Positions 24,650 to 32,926 of a stretch of 40,383 nt of DNA are shown here, in pieces (the stretch's first letter is position 1; each line of letters opens with the position of its first letter). Under the pieces are notes generated by a model, which was not told the DNA's origin, made no database searches, and worked only from the letters and a program-made list of their open reading frames with translations. A program made the position numbers and the translations under genes. The DNA comes from UBA5336 sp038522375 (GTDB taxonomy: Bacteria > Pseudomonadota > Alphaproteobacteria > Caulobacterales > Hyphomonadaceae): assembly GCA_038522375.1 (NCBI GenBank), contig JBCBKE010000020.1:1-40383 (forward strand), read 5' to 3'.

Positions 24650-25255
24650 CTATCGGCGCGCGCGAAGCGCTGTGGCGAGGGTGCCATCGTCGAGATGGTC
24701 CAACTCGCCGCCGACGGGGACGCCATGGGCAAGCCGGCTCACGGTCACTCCCAGCGGTTCAAGCAGATCTGCAACATAATGGGCTGTCGTTTGCCCATCG
24801 ACCGTCGCGTTCAGGGCCAGGATCACTTCGCTGATCGCACCATCCGAGGCACGTACCCGATCGATGAGTGAACCAATGTTCAGGTCTTCGGGGCTGACCC
24901 CGTCGAGGGCCGATAGCACACCGCCCAGCAGGTGATAGCGGCCACGAAATGCACCGGCCCTTTCCAGGGCCCAAAGGTCTGGGACGTCCTCGACGACACA
25001 GAGGATGCTGTCATCGCGGCCAGGCGCTCGGCATACTGCGCAGGGGTCCTGGGTGTCGAAGTTCCCGCAGGTTGAACATGGGCCGATCTTTGCCCCAGCG
25101 TCGGCCAGGGCTTCGGCCAGGGGGACCAATAGGCTGTCAGGTCGCTTCAGCAGATGCAGTGCCACCCGCCGGGCCGAGCGTGGCCCAAGGCCTGGAAGTT
25201 TTCCGATGAGTTCAATCATCTTGAGGATTTCAGGACCGGCAATGCGCTCGCTCAT
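24650..25255 (-). CDS. recR: Recombination mediator protein RecR
   Basis: 201 residues. The helix-hairpin-helix PGLGPRSARRVALHLL (21-36), the four-Cys zinc finger (Cys60, 63, 72, 75) and the Toprim domain (CVVEDVPDLWALERAGAFRGRYHLLGG and ATVDGQTTAHYVADLL) are all present in order. It loads RecA on gapped DNA with RecF and RecO. Last gene of the dnaX-ybaB-protease-recR run; 54 bases separate it from the gene before it. Confidence 0.96.
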   Translation of the reverse strand: MSERIAGPEILKMIELIGKLPGLGPRSARRVALHLLKRPDSLLVPLAEALADAGAKIGPCSTCGNFDTQDPCAVCRAPGRDDSILCVVEDVPDLWALERAGAFRGRYHLLGGVLSALDGVSPEDLNIGSLIDRVRASDGAISEVILALNATVDGQTTAHYVADLLEPLGVTVSRLAHGVPVGGELDHLDDGTLATALRARR

Positions 25256-25309
25256 GGCGCTAATGTCGGCGATTTGCGGCCAAGGACAAGCCCAAGCCCT
25301 CCGTGCTCC

Positions 25310-25960
25310 CTATCCCTTGGACGGACATGCCATGTCGGCCACATGCATCTGTCGTGCATCAACGAGGATTTGCGTATCGCCCAGCATGTTGCGGCCGACA
25401 AGGAGGGGATAGTTGAACCCCGTCCGGTCCGCCAGGTTGACCTCGCCCTCGGTGCGAAGCCCCGCAATACAGATTTCAAGCCGCACCACTGGCCGACGGA
25501 TCGTCCCCCCACCGCGGCGCCGGATATCGACCCAACGCACAATAGGCCGGCGAAGTACGATATCGGTCCCGTTCGAATTCGTGACCCGGAACGTGATCGT
25601 GTGCGGCATGGCATCGGGCATCGCGGCCTCGGCGACGGGCGTGACCTGCCCCTCCGGTGGATCATCGGGAACCGACCCATTCACGACCATTCCCGCCATG
25701 CGGGCGGCGGCATCGGCCTCGGTGTCTGCCATCATGGTCGAGGTCATTTCCGCGGGGGCTTCCTCGACCACGGTATCAGGATCGAGAATTTCGGCGTGGA
25801 TGGATGTCGTACGCGCACCGCTGTCGAGCTTGGCTTCCAGCAGTAAACCATGGGGAAGGATGCGCGCGTGCTCGATCCAGCCCCGGGTTTGGCCGGTTTC
25901 CTGGGTCGACGCAACGCAAGCGAGGACGGGTACGGCCATTGCCAAGGACAGGATCCGCAC
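25310..25960 (-). CDS. Retropepsin-like (Zn_protease/RimK-associated) protein with an internal insertion
   Basis: 216 residues from GTG 25960; longer frames run back into ybaB and an ATG at 25939 is also possible. The N-terminus is hydrophobic (SLAMAVPVLACVAS), so it is exported, perhaps a lipoprotein. LDSGARTTSIHA is the D-S-G-A active site of the Zn_protease domain (structurally retropepsin-like), and after ~60 residues come HTITFRVTN, RRPIVRWVDIRRRGGG, and AGLRTEGEVNLADRTGFNYPLLVGRNML, the conserved C-terminal part. Between these lies an insertion rich in Ala, Met, Glu (around residues 60-120), unlike the compact family. It interrupts the usual ybaB-recR order. Confidence 0.78.
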   Translation of the reverse strand: MRILSLAMAVPVLACVASTQETGQTRGWIEHARILPHGLLLEAKLDSGARTTSIHAEILDPDTVVEEAPAEMTSTMMADTEADAAARMAGMVVNGSVPDDPPEGQVTPVAEAAMPDAMPHTITFRVTNSNGTDIVLRRPIVRWVDIRRRGGGTIRRPVVRLEICIAGLRTEGEVNLADRTGFNYPLLVGRNMLGDTQILVDARQMHVADMACPSKG

Positions 25961-25973
25961 GGGACTGATCGGC

Positions 25974-26300
25974 TCAGAACGGCAACTTGAAGCCCGGCAG
26001 CATGCCGCCACCGAGATCCTTGGTGACCTCTTGCATCGCGGCCTGCATGGCTTCGTCCAACCGTTTGCGAGCGTCGCTGTGCGCGGCTTTCAGCAAGTCT
26101 TCAACGATCTCGGCCTCATCCCCCATCAGGGATGGATCAATGGTGCACCCAATCATTTCGCCCTTGCCCTTCAGCTTGACGGTTACAAGGCCCGCGCCTG
26201 ACACCCCTTCAGCCTCGATGTCGTCCATCTTCTGCTGAACCTCAGTCATCTTCGATTGCATCTCCTGGGCCTGGCGCATGATCTTGGCGAGGTCTTTCAT
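25974..26300 (-). CDS. ybaB: YbaB/EbfC nucleoid-associated protein
   Basis: 108 residues. MKDLAKIMRQAQEMQSKMTEVQQKMDDIEAEG, then GAGLVTVKLKGKGEM and LMGDEAEIVEDLLKAAHSDARKRLDEA are the full YbaB signature: N-terminal helix, central sheet, C-terminal helix that makes the tweezer-like dimer. It binds DNA as a nucleoid protein. It follows dnaX after a 44-base gap, the usual arrangement. Confidence 0.95.
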   Translation of the reverse strand: MKDLAKIMRQAQEMQSKMTEVQQKMDDIEAEGVSGAGLVTVKLKGKGEMIGCTIDPSLMGDEAEIVEDLLKAAHSDARKRLDEAMQAAMQEVTKDLGGGMLPGFKLPF

Positions 26301-26344
26301 GGGAAGGTCCTTTATCGACTGGAGGATGGGAAAGTGGCGGCGGA

Positions 26345-28063
26345 CTAATGCCGAACGCGCTTGGCCGGCGTCTTCATTTCGACGACATTATCAGCGCCGG
26401 AAGCGCTTGCCGACTGGCCGGGACCCTCCTGACGAACATCAACGACCTTGGCGCCAGGAATTGCGTTGAGGAAAGCCTCGATTTCAGGATGGGCACTCGC
26501 GTCTGCGATTTTCTCATCCTTGATGCGCGAAGCCCGATCGCGCAGCGTCTCGCCGCCAGCCGATGCACGCTCGATCGTCCATTCAGCCCCCGTTTCAGAC
26601 TCCAGAAAGGCTGCAAAGCGCTGAAGCACGTCCGCAGGTGCGCCATCCTTCACGGCGCAGGTGACATGACCAAAGCGAAAACCCGCCGGCTGGAGCCAGG
26701 TTTCAACATCGCCCGCCAGCCTTATCTCCTTTCGCGCCTCCATGAGCGCGACAGCATCGGCGAAACTCTGGGGCCCCTCGGGCGACGCATCGGAAACAGC
26801 GGTGCCCGTCGGGCGCGATGGCTGGCCGCCACCCTGCGCAATCATCCGTGCCGCATCCTCCGGCGATGGCAAGCCGGCCGCAGCCACCAGCCGAAGCAGG
26901 ACCATCTTCAGCGCAACCGAGGGATCCGGCGCCGTCTGTGTGTCCTTGTAGCCTTGCAGGAGGATTTGCCAAGTTCGAGCGGCTTCGGCGGGCGACAGAC
27001 GGCTAGCCAGCGTCTTGATCCGGGCGGTCCAATCGGCAGGTGCAGGCCCGGCAAAACCTTCCCCGGTCGCCTGTGCGGCGGAGACGTCAGCACCGATATC
27101 AAGCAGGTCTTTCAGCACGATCAAGGGATCGGCGCCGGCGCGGAGCTGATCATCGAGTTCTGCAAGAACGGCCTTGCCGTCCCCCTTGCTTGCCTGGTCG
27201 AAAACATCGAGGAGACGTGCACGATCGCCAAGGCCCAACATGTCTCGCACCTGGGCCGAACCGACCGGTGCGCCTTCGGCATTCTGGACAATGGCCTGAT
27301 CGAGGATCGACAGTCCGTCGCGGACCGATCCCTCCGCAGCGCGGGCGATCAGGCCGAGGGCTTCGGTGTCCACGTCTGCGCCTTCGGTCTTTGCGACACG
27401 CCCCAGATGAATGGCGAGGCCCGCAGGATCGAGGCGCTTCAGGTCGAACCGCTGACACCGGGACAACACCGTTACGGGCACCTTGCGGATCTCGGTCGTA
27501 GCAAAAATGAACTTCACATGGGCTGGCGGCTCTTCAAGCGTCTTCAACAGGGCATTGAACGCAGCAATCGACAGCATATGCACTTCGTCGATGATGTAGA
27601 CCTTGAAGCGGGCCGACACCGGCGCATACCGCGCCCCGTCAAGCAGCTCACGCATGTCAGCCACGCCGGTTCGGGATGCGGCGTCCAGTTCGAGCACATC
27701 GGGATGCCGGCTCTCCATGATCGCTCGGCAGTGCACACCCAAGGGCTGGAGGTCCACCGAAGGTCCGTCATGGTGATCCGAGGTGTAGTTCAGACCTCGC
27801 GCAAGTAGGCGAGCAGTTGTGGTCTTGCCTATCCCGCGCACGCCGGTGAGCATGAAGGCGTGGGCGACGCGATCAGTCGCAAAAGCGTTGGTCAGGGTGC
27901 GCACCATGGCCTCCTGGCCGATCAGGTCTTCAAATCGGCGCGGACGATACTTCCGCGCCAACACCTGGTAGCCAGACGCCCCCGTTGCAGCAGCGTCCTC
28001 GCTATCGCCAAACATGGAGAGCGTTGCGTCGTCCCGCTCGATATCCTGACCCTGATCATCCAT
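26345..28063 (-). CDS. dnaX: DNA polymerase III subunit gamma/tau
   Basis: 572 residues from ATG 28063; the frame is open 120 bases further upstream but reading there is not family-like and would run under the divergent promoter. LARKYRPRRFEDLIGQEAMVRTL (35-57), Walker A GVRGIGKTT (74-82), YIIDEVHMLSIAAFNALLKTLEEPP and LSRCQRFDLKRL are the clamp-loader AAA+ motifs. The zinc loop that usually has four Cys keeps only Cys112 (PLGVHCRAIM). The C-terminal third is the tau-like part. I see no A-rich slippery stretch that would give a short gamma form. Confidence 0.95.
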   Translation of the reverse strand: MDDQGQDIERDDATLSMFGDSEDAAATGASGYQVLARKYRPRRFEDLIGQEAMVRTLTNAFATDRVAHAFMLTGVRGIGKTTTARLLARGLNYTSDHHDGPSVDLQPLGVHCRAIMESRHPDVLELDAASRTGVADMRELLDGARYAPVSARFKVYIIDEVHMLSIAAFNALLKTLEEPPAHVKFIFATTEIRKVPVTVLSRCQRFDLKRLDPAGLAIHLGRVAKTEGADVDTEALGLIARAAEGSVRDGLSILDQAIVQNAEGAPVGSAQVRDMLGLGDRARLLDVFDQASKGDGKAVLAELDDQLRAGADPLIVLKDLLDIGADVSAAQATGEGFAGPAPADWTARIKTLASRLSPAEAARTWQILLQGYKDTQTAPDPSVALKMVLLRLVAAAGLPSPEDAARMIAQGGGQPSRPTGTAVSDASPEGPQSFADAVALMEARKEIRLAGDVETWLQPAGFRFGHVTCAVKDGAPADVLQRFAAFLESETGAEWTIERASAGGETLRDRASRIKDEKIADASAHPEIEAFLNAIPGAKVVDVRQEGPGQSASASGADNVVEMKTPAKRVRH

Positions 28064-28200
28064 GGGGCGAAGTTTCGCATTCGGTTCGCGTTCGCGCAAT
28101 GGGGCTGGCTCGGCCCGGCCGGCCAGACGGTTTTCCTTCCCCGGCAAAGTGTGCGGTGTTAGCAGATGCACATCAAACACCACAGAAAAGGGCCACGCCC

Positions 28201-29082
28201 ATGAGCGATCCCGTCACGGACCTGCTGGACCTCCTCGATCTTGAACGGTTGGAGCTCGATCTCTTCCGCGGCGAGAGTCCCGACGAGGCCACCAGCCAGC
28301 GCGTTTTTGGCGGCCAGGTGATTGCCCAGGCGTTGGCGGCGGCCTACCGGACTGTGGAAGACCGGCTATGCCATTCGCTGCACGCCTACTTCATCCGTCC
28401 TGGCGACCCGAAAATCCCCATCATTTATGAAGTCGATCGCGCACGTGATGGCGGCAGCTTCACAACCCGCCGCGTGGTTGCCATCCAGCATGGCAAACAG
28501 ATATTCAACATGGCGTGCTCTTTCCATGTCGAGGAGGAAGGCTGGCATCACCAGCATCAGATGGCCGATGTCCAGGGGCCGGACTCCCTGCCTACGAGCG
28601 AAGCCCTCCGTGTCGAGATCGTCGATCGTATTCCGAAGCGCTTCCGCGAAGAGTTCACCCGCCCACGGGCGGTGGAGATGCGGGAAATCGACCCCATGCC
28701 ACTGCTCGACCCGATACCGAAACCCGATGTCAGTCATCTCTGGTTCCGCATGGCACGCGAGATTGACGTGCCGGCCTCGCTCCACCAATGCCTGCTCGCC
28801 TACGCATCGGATATGCGCCTGCTGGGCACAGCCCAGCGGCCCCATGGCGTCTCCTGGATGACCGGCGAAGTCATGGGCGCCAGTCTCGACCATTCAATGT
28901 GGTTTCATGCACCCGTCGATTTCAGCGACTGGCTGCTTTATTCGATGGATGCACCACACGCGGGCGGCGCCCGCAGCTTCAACAGGGGCTCGGTCTTCAC
29001 ACAGTCCGGCCAGCTCGTGGCTTCCGTGGCCCAGGAGGGGCTCATGCGTCCAGTGGCCAAGGCCGCTCACCAGAAATCCTGA
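28201..29082 (+). CDS. tesB: Acyl-CoA thioesterase II
   Basis: 293 residues from ATG 28201; an open frame upstream of it is antisense to the dnaX start. It is a double hotdog. RVFGGQVIAQALAAA and CHSLHAYFIRPGDP mark the first fold, and the second carries LLAYASDMRLLG (Asp), LDHSMWFHAPVDFSDWLLY (Ser in place of the usual Thr) and SVAQEGLMR (Gln), the catalytic Asp-Thr/Ser-Gln triad of TesB. It hydrolyses medium and long acyl-CoAs. Divergent from dnaX. Confidence 0.94.
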   Translation: MSDPVTDLLDLLDLERLELDLFRGESPDEATSQRVFGGQVIAQALAAAYRTVEDRLCHSLHAYFIRPGDPKIPIIYEVDRARDGGSFTTRRVVAIQHGKQIFNMACSFHVEEEGWHHQHQMADVQGPDSLPTSEALRVEIVDRIPKRFREEFTRPRAVEMREIDPMPLLDPIPKPDVSHLWFRMAREIDVPASLHQCLLAYASDMRLLGTAQRPHGVSWMTGEVMGASLDHSMWFHAPVDFSDWLLYSMDAPHAGGARSFNRGSVFTQSGQLVASVAQEGLMRPVAKAAHQKS

Positions 29083-29132
29083 AGCATCGATCGTTCGATT
29101 CGCCCCGGAGTGTCGCTTTGCAAAACTGCATT

Positions 29133-29148
29133 AGCGAAACGCTTCGCT
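29133..29148. terminator. Small hairpin between convergent tesB and a small gene
   Basis: AGCGAA (29133-29138) and TTCGCT (29143-29148) around ACGC, with TTTGC and GCAAA further out. No T-run; a weak bidirectional stop at most. Confidence 0.3.
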
Positions 29149-29179
29149 CGCAAACCAGTGGGTTCGTTCCAGATCCGCT

Positions 29180-29398
29180 TCAGGCTGACATTGGATCGTG
29201 GGCGGCGACGGCCGTAGGGGCAGCGCCGATCAACCGCTCCTCGCCGAGTGCAGCATCCGCGCGCTCGAACCGCTGCCTCGCAAGCGTTTTGGTCCGGCTA
29301 ACCTCTGCGGTGGTCGGAGCGAGGGTGGCACCATCGGAAACAGGAAGTGCCGTGGCCTTTGACCGGCGTCGTCGCAAACTCGGTAACCGTATTGCCAT
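29180..29398 (-). CDS. Small basic protein of unknown function
   Basis: 72 residues from ATG 29398. GGGAGG six bases before this start is one of the best ribosome sites in the window, which is the main reason to believe the gene; a longer in-frame start at 29551 would overlap the phasin gene. The N-terminus is Arg/Lys-rich (PSLRRRRSKA), the middle Ser/Thr/Ala-rich, and there is one helix (TLARQRFERADAALGEE). No family is recognised. It lies 47 bases behind the phasin-like gene and is probably co-transcribed; binding to DNA, RNA or granules would fit the basic start (inference). Confidence 0.6.
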   Translation of the reverse strand: MAIRLPSLRRRRSKATALPVSDGATLAPTTAEVSRTKTLARQRFERADAALGEERLIGAAPTAVAAHDPMSA

Positions 29399-29445
29399 GT
29401 CATCCTCCCGTGCCGAACTTTCTTCCTCGCAAAGGTGAAGCCGGT

Positions 29446-29796
29446 CTACTTTTCTTTCGCCACAACCTTGCCGAGTGCGTCGGCATAATCGGTGGCCGCT
29501 TCGCAGGCTGTCCTGACCCAAAGGGCGCCAACCTCTTGTGGTGTGCGACACAGTGACAGCCCTGCAAGCATCTCAAAGTCTTTGCGGACACGCAACTGAT
29601 ATAATCCCGTCAGGGTGCCGACTGTTCTGGTCCAATGCTCTGCCGGCGCAGTGAAAACCGTTTCACTGGCCCAAATGGTCGGCCAACCCGCTGTTTTGGT
29701 TTCCGTTTCAGTTCCCTCGCCATCCCCTGCACACCGCTCGGCATAGGTCCGGTTTGCGGTTCCAACCGTTTCCGCTTGCGCACGTGCTTTTGCCAT
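29446..29796 (-). CDS. Phasin-like protein
   Basis: 116 residues from ATG 29796, with GGAGG five bases upstream. After a polar, low-complexity N-terminal third, residues ~50-112 form two amphipathic helices: FTAPAEHWTRTVGTLTGLYQ and FEMLAGLSLCRTPQEVGALWVRTACEAATDYAD. The pattern of L..L..C.TP.E....... W....... DY is that of phasin-family proteins that coat polyhydroxyalkanoate granules. No PHA synthase is in the window. A phasin function is a family-level inference. Confidence 0.65.
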   Translation of the reverse strand: MAKARAQAETVGTANRTYAERCAGDGEGTETETKTAGWPTIWASETVFTAPAEHWTRTVGTLTGLYQLRVRKDFEMLAGLSLCRTPQEVGALWVRTACEAATDYADALGKVVAKEK

Positions 29797-29997
29797 GGTC
29801 GCCTCCTACCAGCTTGGTCAAGCCGAGCCAGAACGGGCTCTGATCGCGCTTGACGTGTTGCACTCAAGCTACGGATTATACCGTATTGAATTCGGTTTGC
29901 GGATGAGGGTTCGGAGAGATTTCGCCCGAATCGGGAATTCATGCTCACATTTTCCACAGGTCATCGAGAGCCGTGCAAATCTGATCGGCGCCTGCCT

Positions 29998-30972
29998 TCA
30001 GCTACGATAAAGCGAGAATCCCACACCAAAAACGAGCAAAAGCATAACCGAGACCAGGTAGAGAAAGTTCGACAGCGCGTATTTGATCACGACCGAATAC
30101 CAGTTCGATCCGTAGGCTTGGCGGAAGACGACAAAGGGTTGCAACGAGGCCCAGACAATCAGGGGCGCTGCAAGCCAGCCGACCAGCGGCAACAGGTCCA
30201 GGATCAGGTATGCCGACAGAAAGGTGTAAAACGCCGCATGCATGTACAGGCTGACAATCAGATGATCATAGATCAGGATTTTTCGCCTGTAGATATAAAG
30301 TAACGCGAGCATGCCAGCGTAGATAACCGGCGCCAAAAGCATCACCCGAGGAATGTTGCTCCTGACTTGTGTGAGAAACAATCGTGGGTCTTCGCGGACA
30401 CGTTGCTGGGCATTGTAAAGTTGATTGACCAGACTTTGAACAGCCGGACAAATACGCTGGCCGAAGGAAGAGGGCGCCCCATCCGTGTCGATTTCGCAGT
30501 CGATATCCGGCGGGCCTTCGTCGGCAGATAGGATGACACTTTCGTCGAGGGCTTCGTCCCCATTGCCGTCTCCATCGACACCAGCAATCTCCGCGGCACC
30601 GGCGTTGCTGCCGACGATGCCGGACTCGATGTCCGCAAACGGCGTTGCCCACCAGGCCAACAGGAAGAAAATCAGCGACGAAAACAGGTAGAGCCGGAAC
30701 GGCGCGGTGTAGCGCGCCCGCTTTCCATCAATGTAATTGCGCGCGAGGCGACCAGGCCGCCAGAAGAGCATCCCAAGGGTACGCACCAGCTTGCTGTCGA
30801 TCGAAATCGTATCGACGATGACATCCTGGACAAGGCCAATCACCAGTCGCCTGGGGTTGTCCGACCGTTGTCCGCATACGGCGCAGTAGGGCCCCCGCAG
30901 CTCAGCATCACAGTTCAGGCAAAGCGAAACCCCGCTGTCATGGCTCAGGGACTGATCGGGAGATGCGTCCAT
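29998..30972 (-). CDS. DUF3667 domain-containing membrane protein
   Basis: 324 residues from ATG 30972; the frame is open upstream but that overlaps the VanZ-like gene. The N-terminus is a zinc-ribbon-like CLNCDAELRGPYCAVCGQR (four Cys), typical of DUF3667. A membrane-adjacent region (RNYIDGKRARYTAPFRLYLFSSLIFFLLAWW) follows, then an acidic loop with several Asp/Glu, and at least four further helices at the C-terminus (MLLAPVIYAGMLALLYIY, AFYTFLSAYLILDLLPL, and the last segment). Its role is unknown; in other bacteria it is a widespread, uncharacterised inner-membrane family. It follows the VanZ-like gene closely. Confidence 0.8.
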   Translation of the reverse strand: MDASPDQSLSHDSGVSLCLNCDAELRGPYCAVCGQRSDNPRRLVIGLVQDVIVDTISIDSKLVRTLGMLFWRPGRLARNYIDGKRARYTAPFRLYLFSSLIFFLLAWWATPFADIESGIVGSNAGAAEIAGVDGDGNGDEALDESVILSADEGPPDIDCEIDTDGAPSSFGQRICPAVQSLVNQLYNAQQRVREDPRLFLTQVRSNIPRVMLLAPVIYAGMLALLYIYRRKILIYDHLIVSLYMHAAFYTFLSAYLILDLLPLVGWLAAPLIVWASLQPFVVFRQAYGSNWYSVVIKYALSNFLYLVSVMLLLVFGVGFSLYRS

Positions 30973-30991
30973 GCTCGTACCAAGAATTTTC

Positions 30992-31423
30992 TCAAGGTTT
31001 TTCCGCACACTTTCGGATGCGCAGCAAGTGATTGGCGCAGCCCTTCCCTGACCAAGATGACAACACGGCCCGCGTGCGCCAGAAGATGAGCTGGAAAAGT
31101 ATGCCGATGAAAAGACCTGCCAGAGACGCCATCGCATCCATAACCGACGCTTCCCGGGCGATGAACGGCAAAGCCTGCAATCCTTCGATCAACACCGCCA
31201 ATACGGAAAGCCGGACCAATTGTTCAGCGACTGCGACCCCGCAGAGGCGCGAAACACAGGACAGGGCAAGAAAGGCGACGACGTGGTTACCCTTGTCACC
31301 AAGGGGCAGGACAGGCTCGGACAGGGGGAGAAATGCGACGCCCGCGACCAGCCCAACGGCGATCGCCAGCCCCAAAGGCGCGCGCAAGGTGCCGGCCAGC
31401 GACCAGATAACGGTGTTCGTCAT
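30992..31423 (-). CDS. VanZ-like membrane protein
   Basis: 143 residues with four hydrophobic segments. LGDKGNHVVAFLALS has the conserved D-K-x-x-H-x-x-x-F motif of VanZ-like proteins, and EGLQALPFIAREASVMDAMASLAGLFIG the conserved E-x-x-Q with R-x-x-x-x-x-D-x-x-x-N/S-x-x-G that follows. A small inner-membrane protein; members of the family are found in envelope or polysaccharide loci. Ends 19 bases before the DUF3667 start, so the two are probably one transcript. Confidence 0.75.
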   Translation of the reverse strand: MTNTVIWSLAGTLRAPLGLAIAVGLVAGVAFLPLSEPVLPLGDKGNHVVAFLALSCVSRLCGVAVAEQLVRLSVLAVLIEGLQALPFIAREASVMDAMASLAGLFIGILFQLIFWRTRAVLSSWSGKGCANHLLRIRKCAEKP

Positions 31424-31488
31424 GGCTGCACCATTGCCATAGAGACCTTAGGATGGCGCTAACTCACAGCAGCCGTTGGGCGGTGGAG

Positions 31489-32616
31489 CTATAGGCGATA
31501 ACGCGGCGACTTTTCAATCAGACGAATAGCGAGCTTGCTGCCCCGTCTTCCAACATCACCTTCGGCCACCACGTGTCCATTGCGGTCTCCGTTCAGCAAG
31601 CTGACCGGCTGGTCGGCGGGCAACCCCAATAGCAAGGTCTTGCCGGGTTTGAGGGCCGTTATCCGCGACAGCGGCACACTGAGTGACGCAATCCTGGCCG
31701 TCAGGACAACGGTCATCTCAAGCGGTTCACGGGCTTCAATCCGATCGCTCGCGGAGATTTCCCGCTCCCTCATGCCTCCAGGAACCTGGTCCTGCGCCTG
31801 GTTGAGGAGACTGGGCTCCACGAAGAACGTCGCCGGCCATGTGCGGGCGCCCAGTTGGACAGAAACGCCCATCCGAACAGAATCTCCCGGCGGGATGGTT
31901 GCTTCCGCCTGCGCCCGGTCGCCATAGACGCGCATACCGGTCTGGCCCGACAGATGATCGCGGGCCGGACCGAATCCGATGCGCAGAACATGCCGGTCGA
32001 GGTCTGTCAGGCGCCGCGGCCTGGCAGAAAAGGCCAGGTCAAGCGATGCGCCACTGGCGCGCTCGACGAGGGCGATCGCAGCACTGTGGGGTAGCGACAA
32101 GACGGCACCCACAGTGCCGGCATCATTGGCAAAGCAGATGAAAACACTATCGCGCTGAACCGCTGCGACACCTTGGCGAAAGGGCCCAAGCCCGGTTTTC
32201 GTTACCGAGAACAGGACCCCGAGCTTCCCCTCGTCCTGAAGGGCATGGGTCAACCCGGCCAGGAAGCGGGAACACTGGATCGCCAGCTTTTGTCCGCCTG
32301 CGCCAAGTCCCAAACCCTCGAAGTCCTCTTCTTCGCGTCCAGCCGGCATCTCCGGCACATCGGAGAGGTCTGGCCGCAGGAGCGCTTCAATTTCCGCCGC
32401 GCTCAAGACATTGCGCGCACTTCGCGGCAGCTTCATCGCATGCGGGTCCGGCTGTCTCAGATTATCCGATTTCAGGACGCGCTCAGCTGCTGACGTGGAT
32501 CGATCGCCAGCTGCGACGTCAGGACGGTTCGCCTTTTGAGATGTCGAACGCGAGGGCGGTGGCGGCGCCAGGTCATGGCTACGCACCTTGCGGGGCCCGT
32601 CGAAGGGTGTGGTCAT
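31489..32616 (-). CDS. fliM: Divergent flagellar motor switch protein FliM
   Basis: 375 residues. LSAAEIEALLRPD (71-83) matches the N-terminal CheY-binding peptide of FliM, which normally lies at the very start; about 65 polar, Pro/Ser-rich residues precede it here. A CheC-like middle domain runs from ~95 to 285 (the SFLAGLTHALQDEGKLGVLFSV segment onward), and the SpoA/FliN-like C-domain ends the chain (LTARIASLSVPLSRITALKPG, then GSKLAIRLIE). Where FliM has GGxG (FGGDG, FliG contact) this protein reads ASGAS, so that motif is lost. It is not next to other C-ring or hook genes. A CtrA-like box lies ~50-65 bases upstream. It forms the switch of the motor if functional. An ATG at 32436 (M61) is a less likely start. 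Confidence 0.82.
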   Translation of the reverse strand: MTTPFDGPRKVRSHDLAPPPPSRSTSQKANRPDVAAGDRSTSAAERVLKSDNLRQPDPHAMKLPRSARNVLSAAEIEALLRPDLSDVPEMPAGREEEDFEGLGLGAGGQKLAIQCSRFLAGLTHALQDEGKLGVLFSVTKTGLGPFRQGVAAVQRDSVFICFANDAGTVGAVLSLPHSAAIALVERASGASLDLAFSARPRRLTDLDRHVLRIGFGPARDHLSGQTGMRVYGDRAQAEATIPPGDSVRMGVSVQLGARTWPATFFVEPSLLNQAQDQVPGGMREREISASDRIEAREPLEMTVVLTARIASLSVPLSRITALKPGKTLLLGLPADQPVSLLNGDRNGHVVAEGDVGRRGSKLAIRLIEKSPRYRL

Positions 32617-32926
32617 GGCAAACGCCTAGCGTGATCGATTGGCTTAACTTGTCAGAGGATGTGGTTAACGATTGGTTAGGGGTTGTGCGCTGACGTGACG
32701 TCTAGTCTCGATTTCCCAGCCGCAAACACGGAATCGCACGATTTGCCGCAAAAAGTCCTCACCTCTTAGGACTCTCTTTGCAGTTCCGCTGTAATTAGGA
32801 CGCATACGGATCGGCAAGCGATAAACCGCCGGGCGTTGGGTGAGAAGCGGTAAGATCCCGGTCACCGGGACAGGCCTTTGGACTGGGTGTGTTACACCGA
32901 CGGGGCGGCCGGGCTGTCGCGTGACG
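32617..32926. other. 310-base gap between dksA and fliM
   Basis: Holds the CtrA-like box near the fliM end. Further upstream are two palindromes, AGTCCT..AGGACT near 32753-32773 and CCCGGT-C-ACCGGG near 32858-32870, neither with a T-run. I see no small ORF with a ribosome site here. Confidence 0.6.
32665..32679 (-). promoter_or_regulatory. Candidate CtrA binding site upstream of fliM
   Basis: Plus strand TTAACGATTGGTTAG, minus strand CTAACCAATCGTTAA, that is TTAA-N7-TTAA with one mismatch (G for A at the last base). It is 49 bases before the fliM start, so a transcript start near 32637 would leave a short leader. Flagellar genes in Caulobacter relatives are CtrA-controlled. Seen once in the window. 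Confidence 0.5.

Noticed and set aside
26348..27808. 486-residue plus-strand open frame
   Set aside because: Entirely antisense to dnaX, whose motifs are clear; no ribosome site and shadow-like composition.
28064..28200. Possible SRP RNA gene, often found near dnaX
   Set aside because: No GGAAGCAGC-type core or long stem in the 137 bases.
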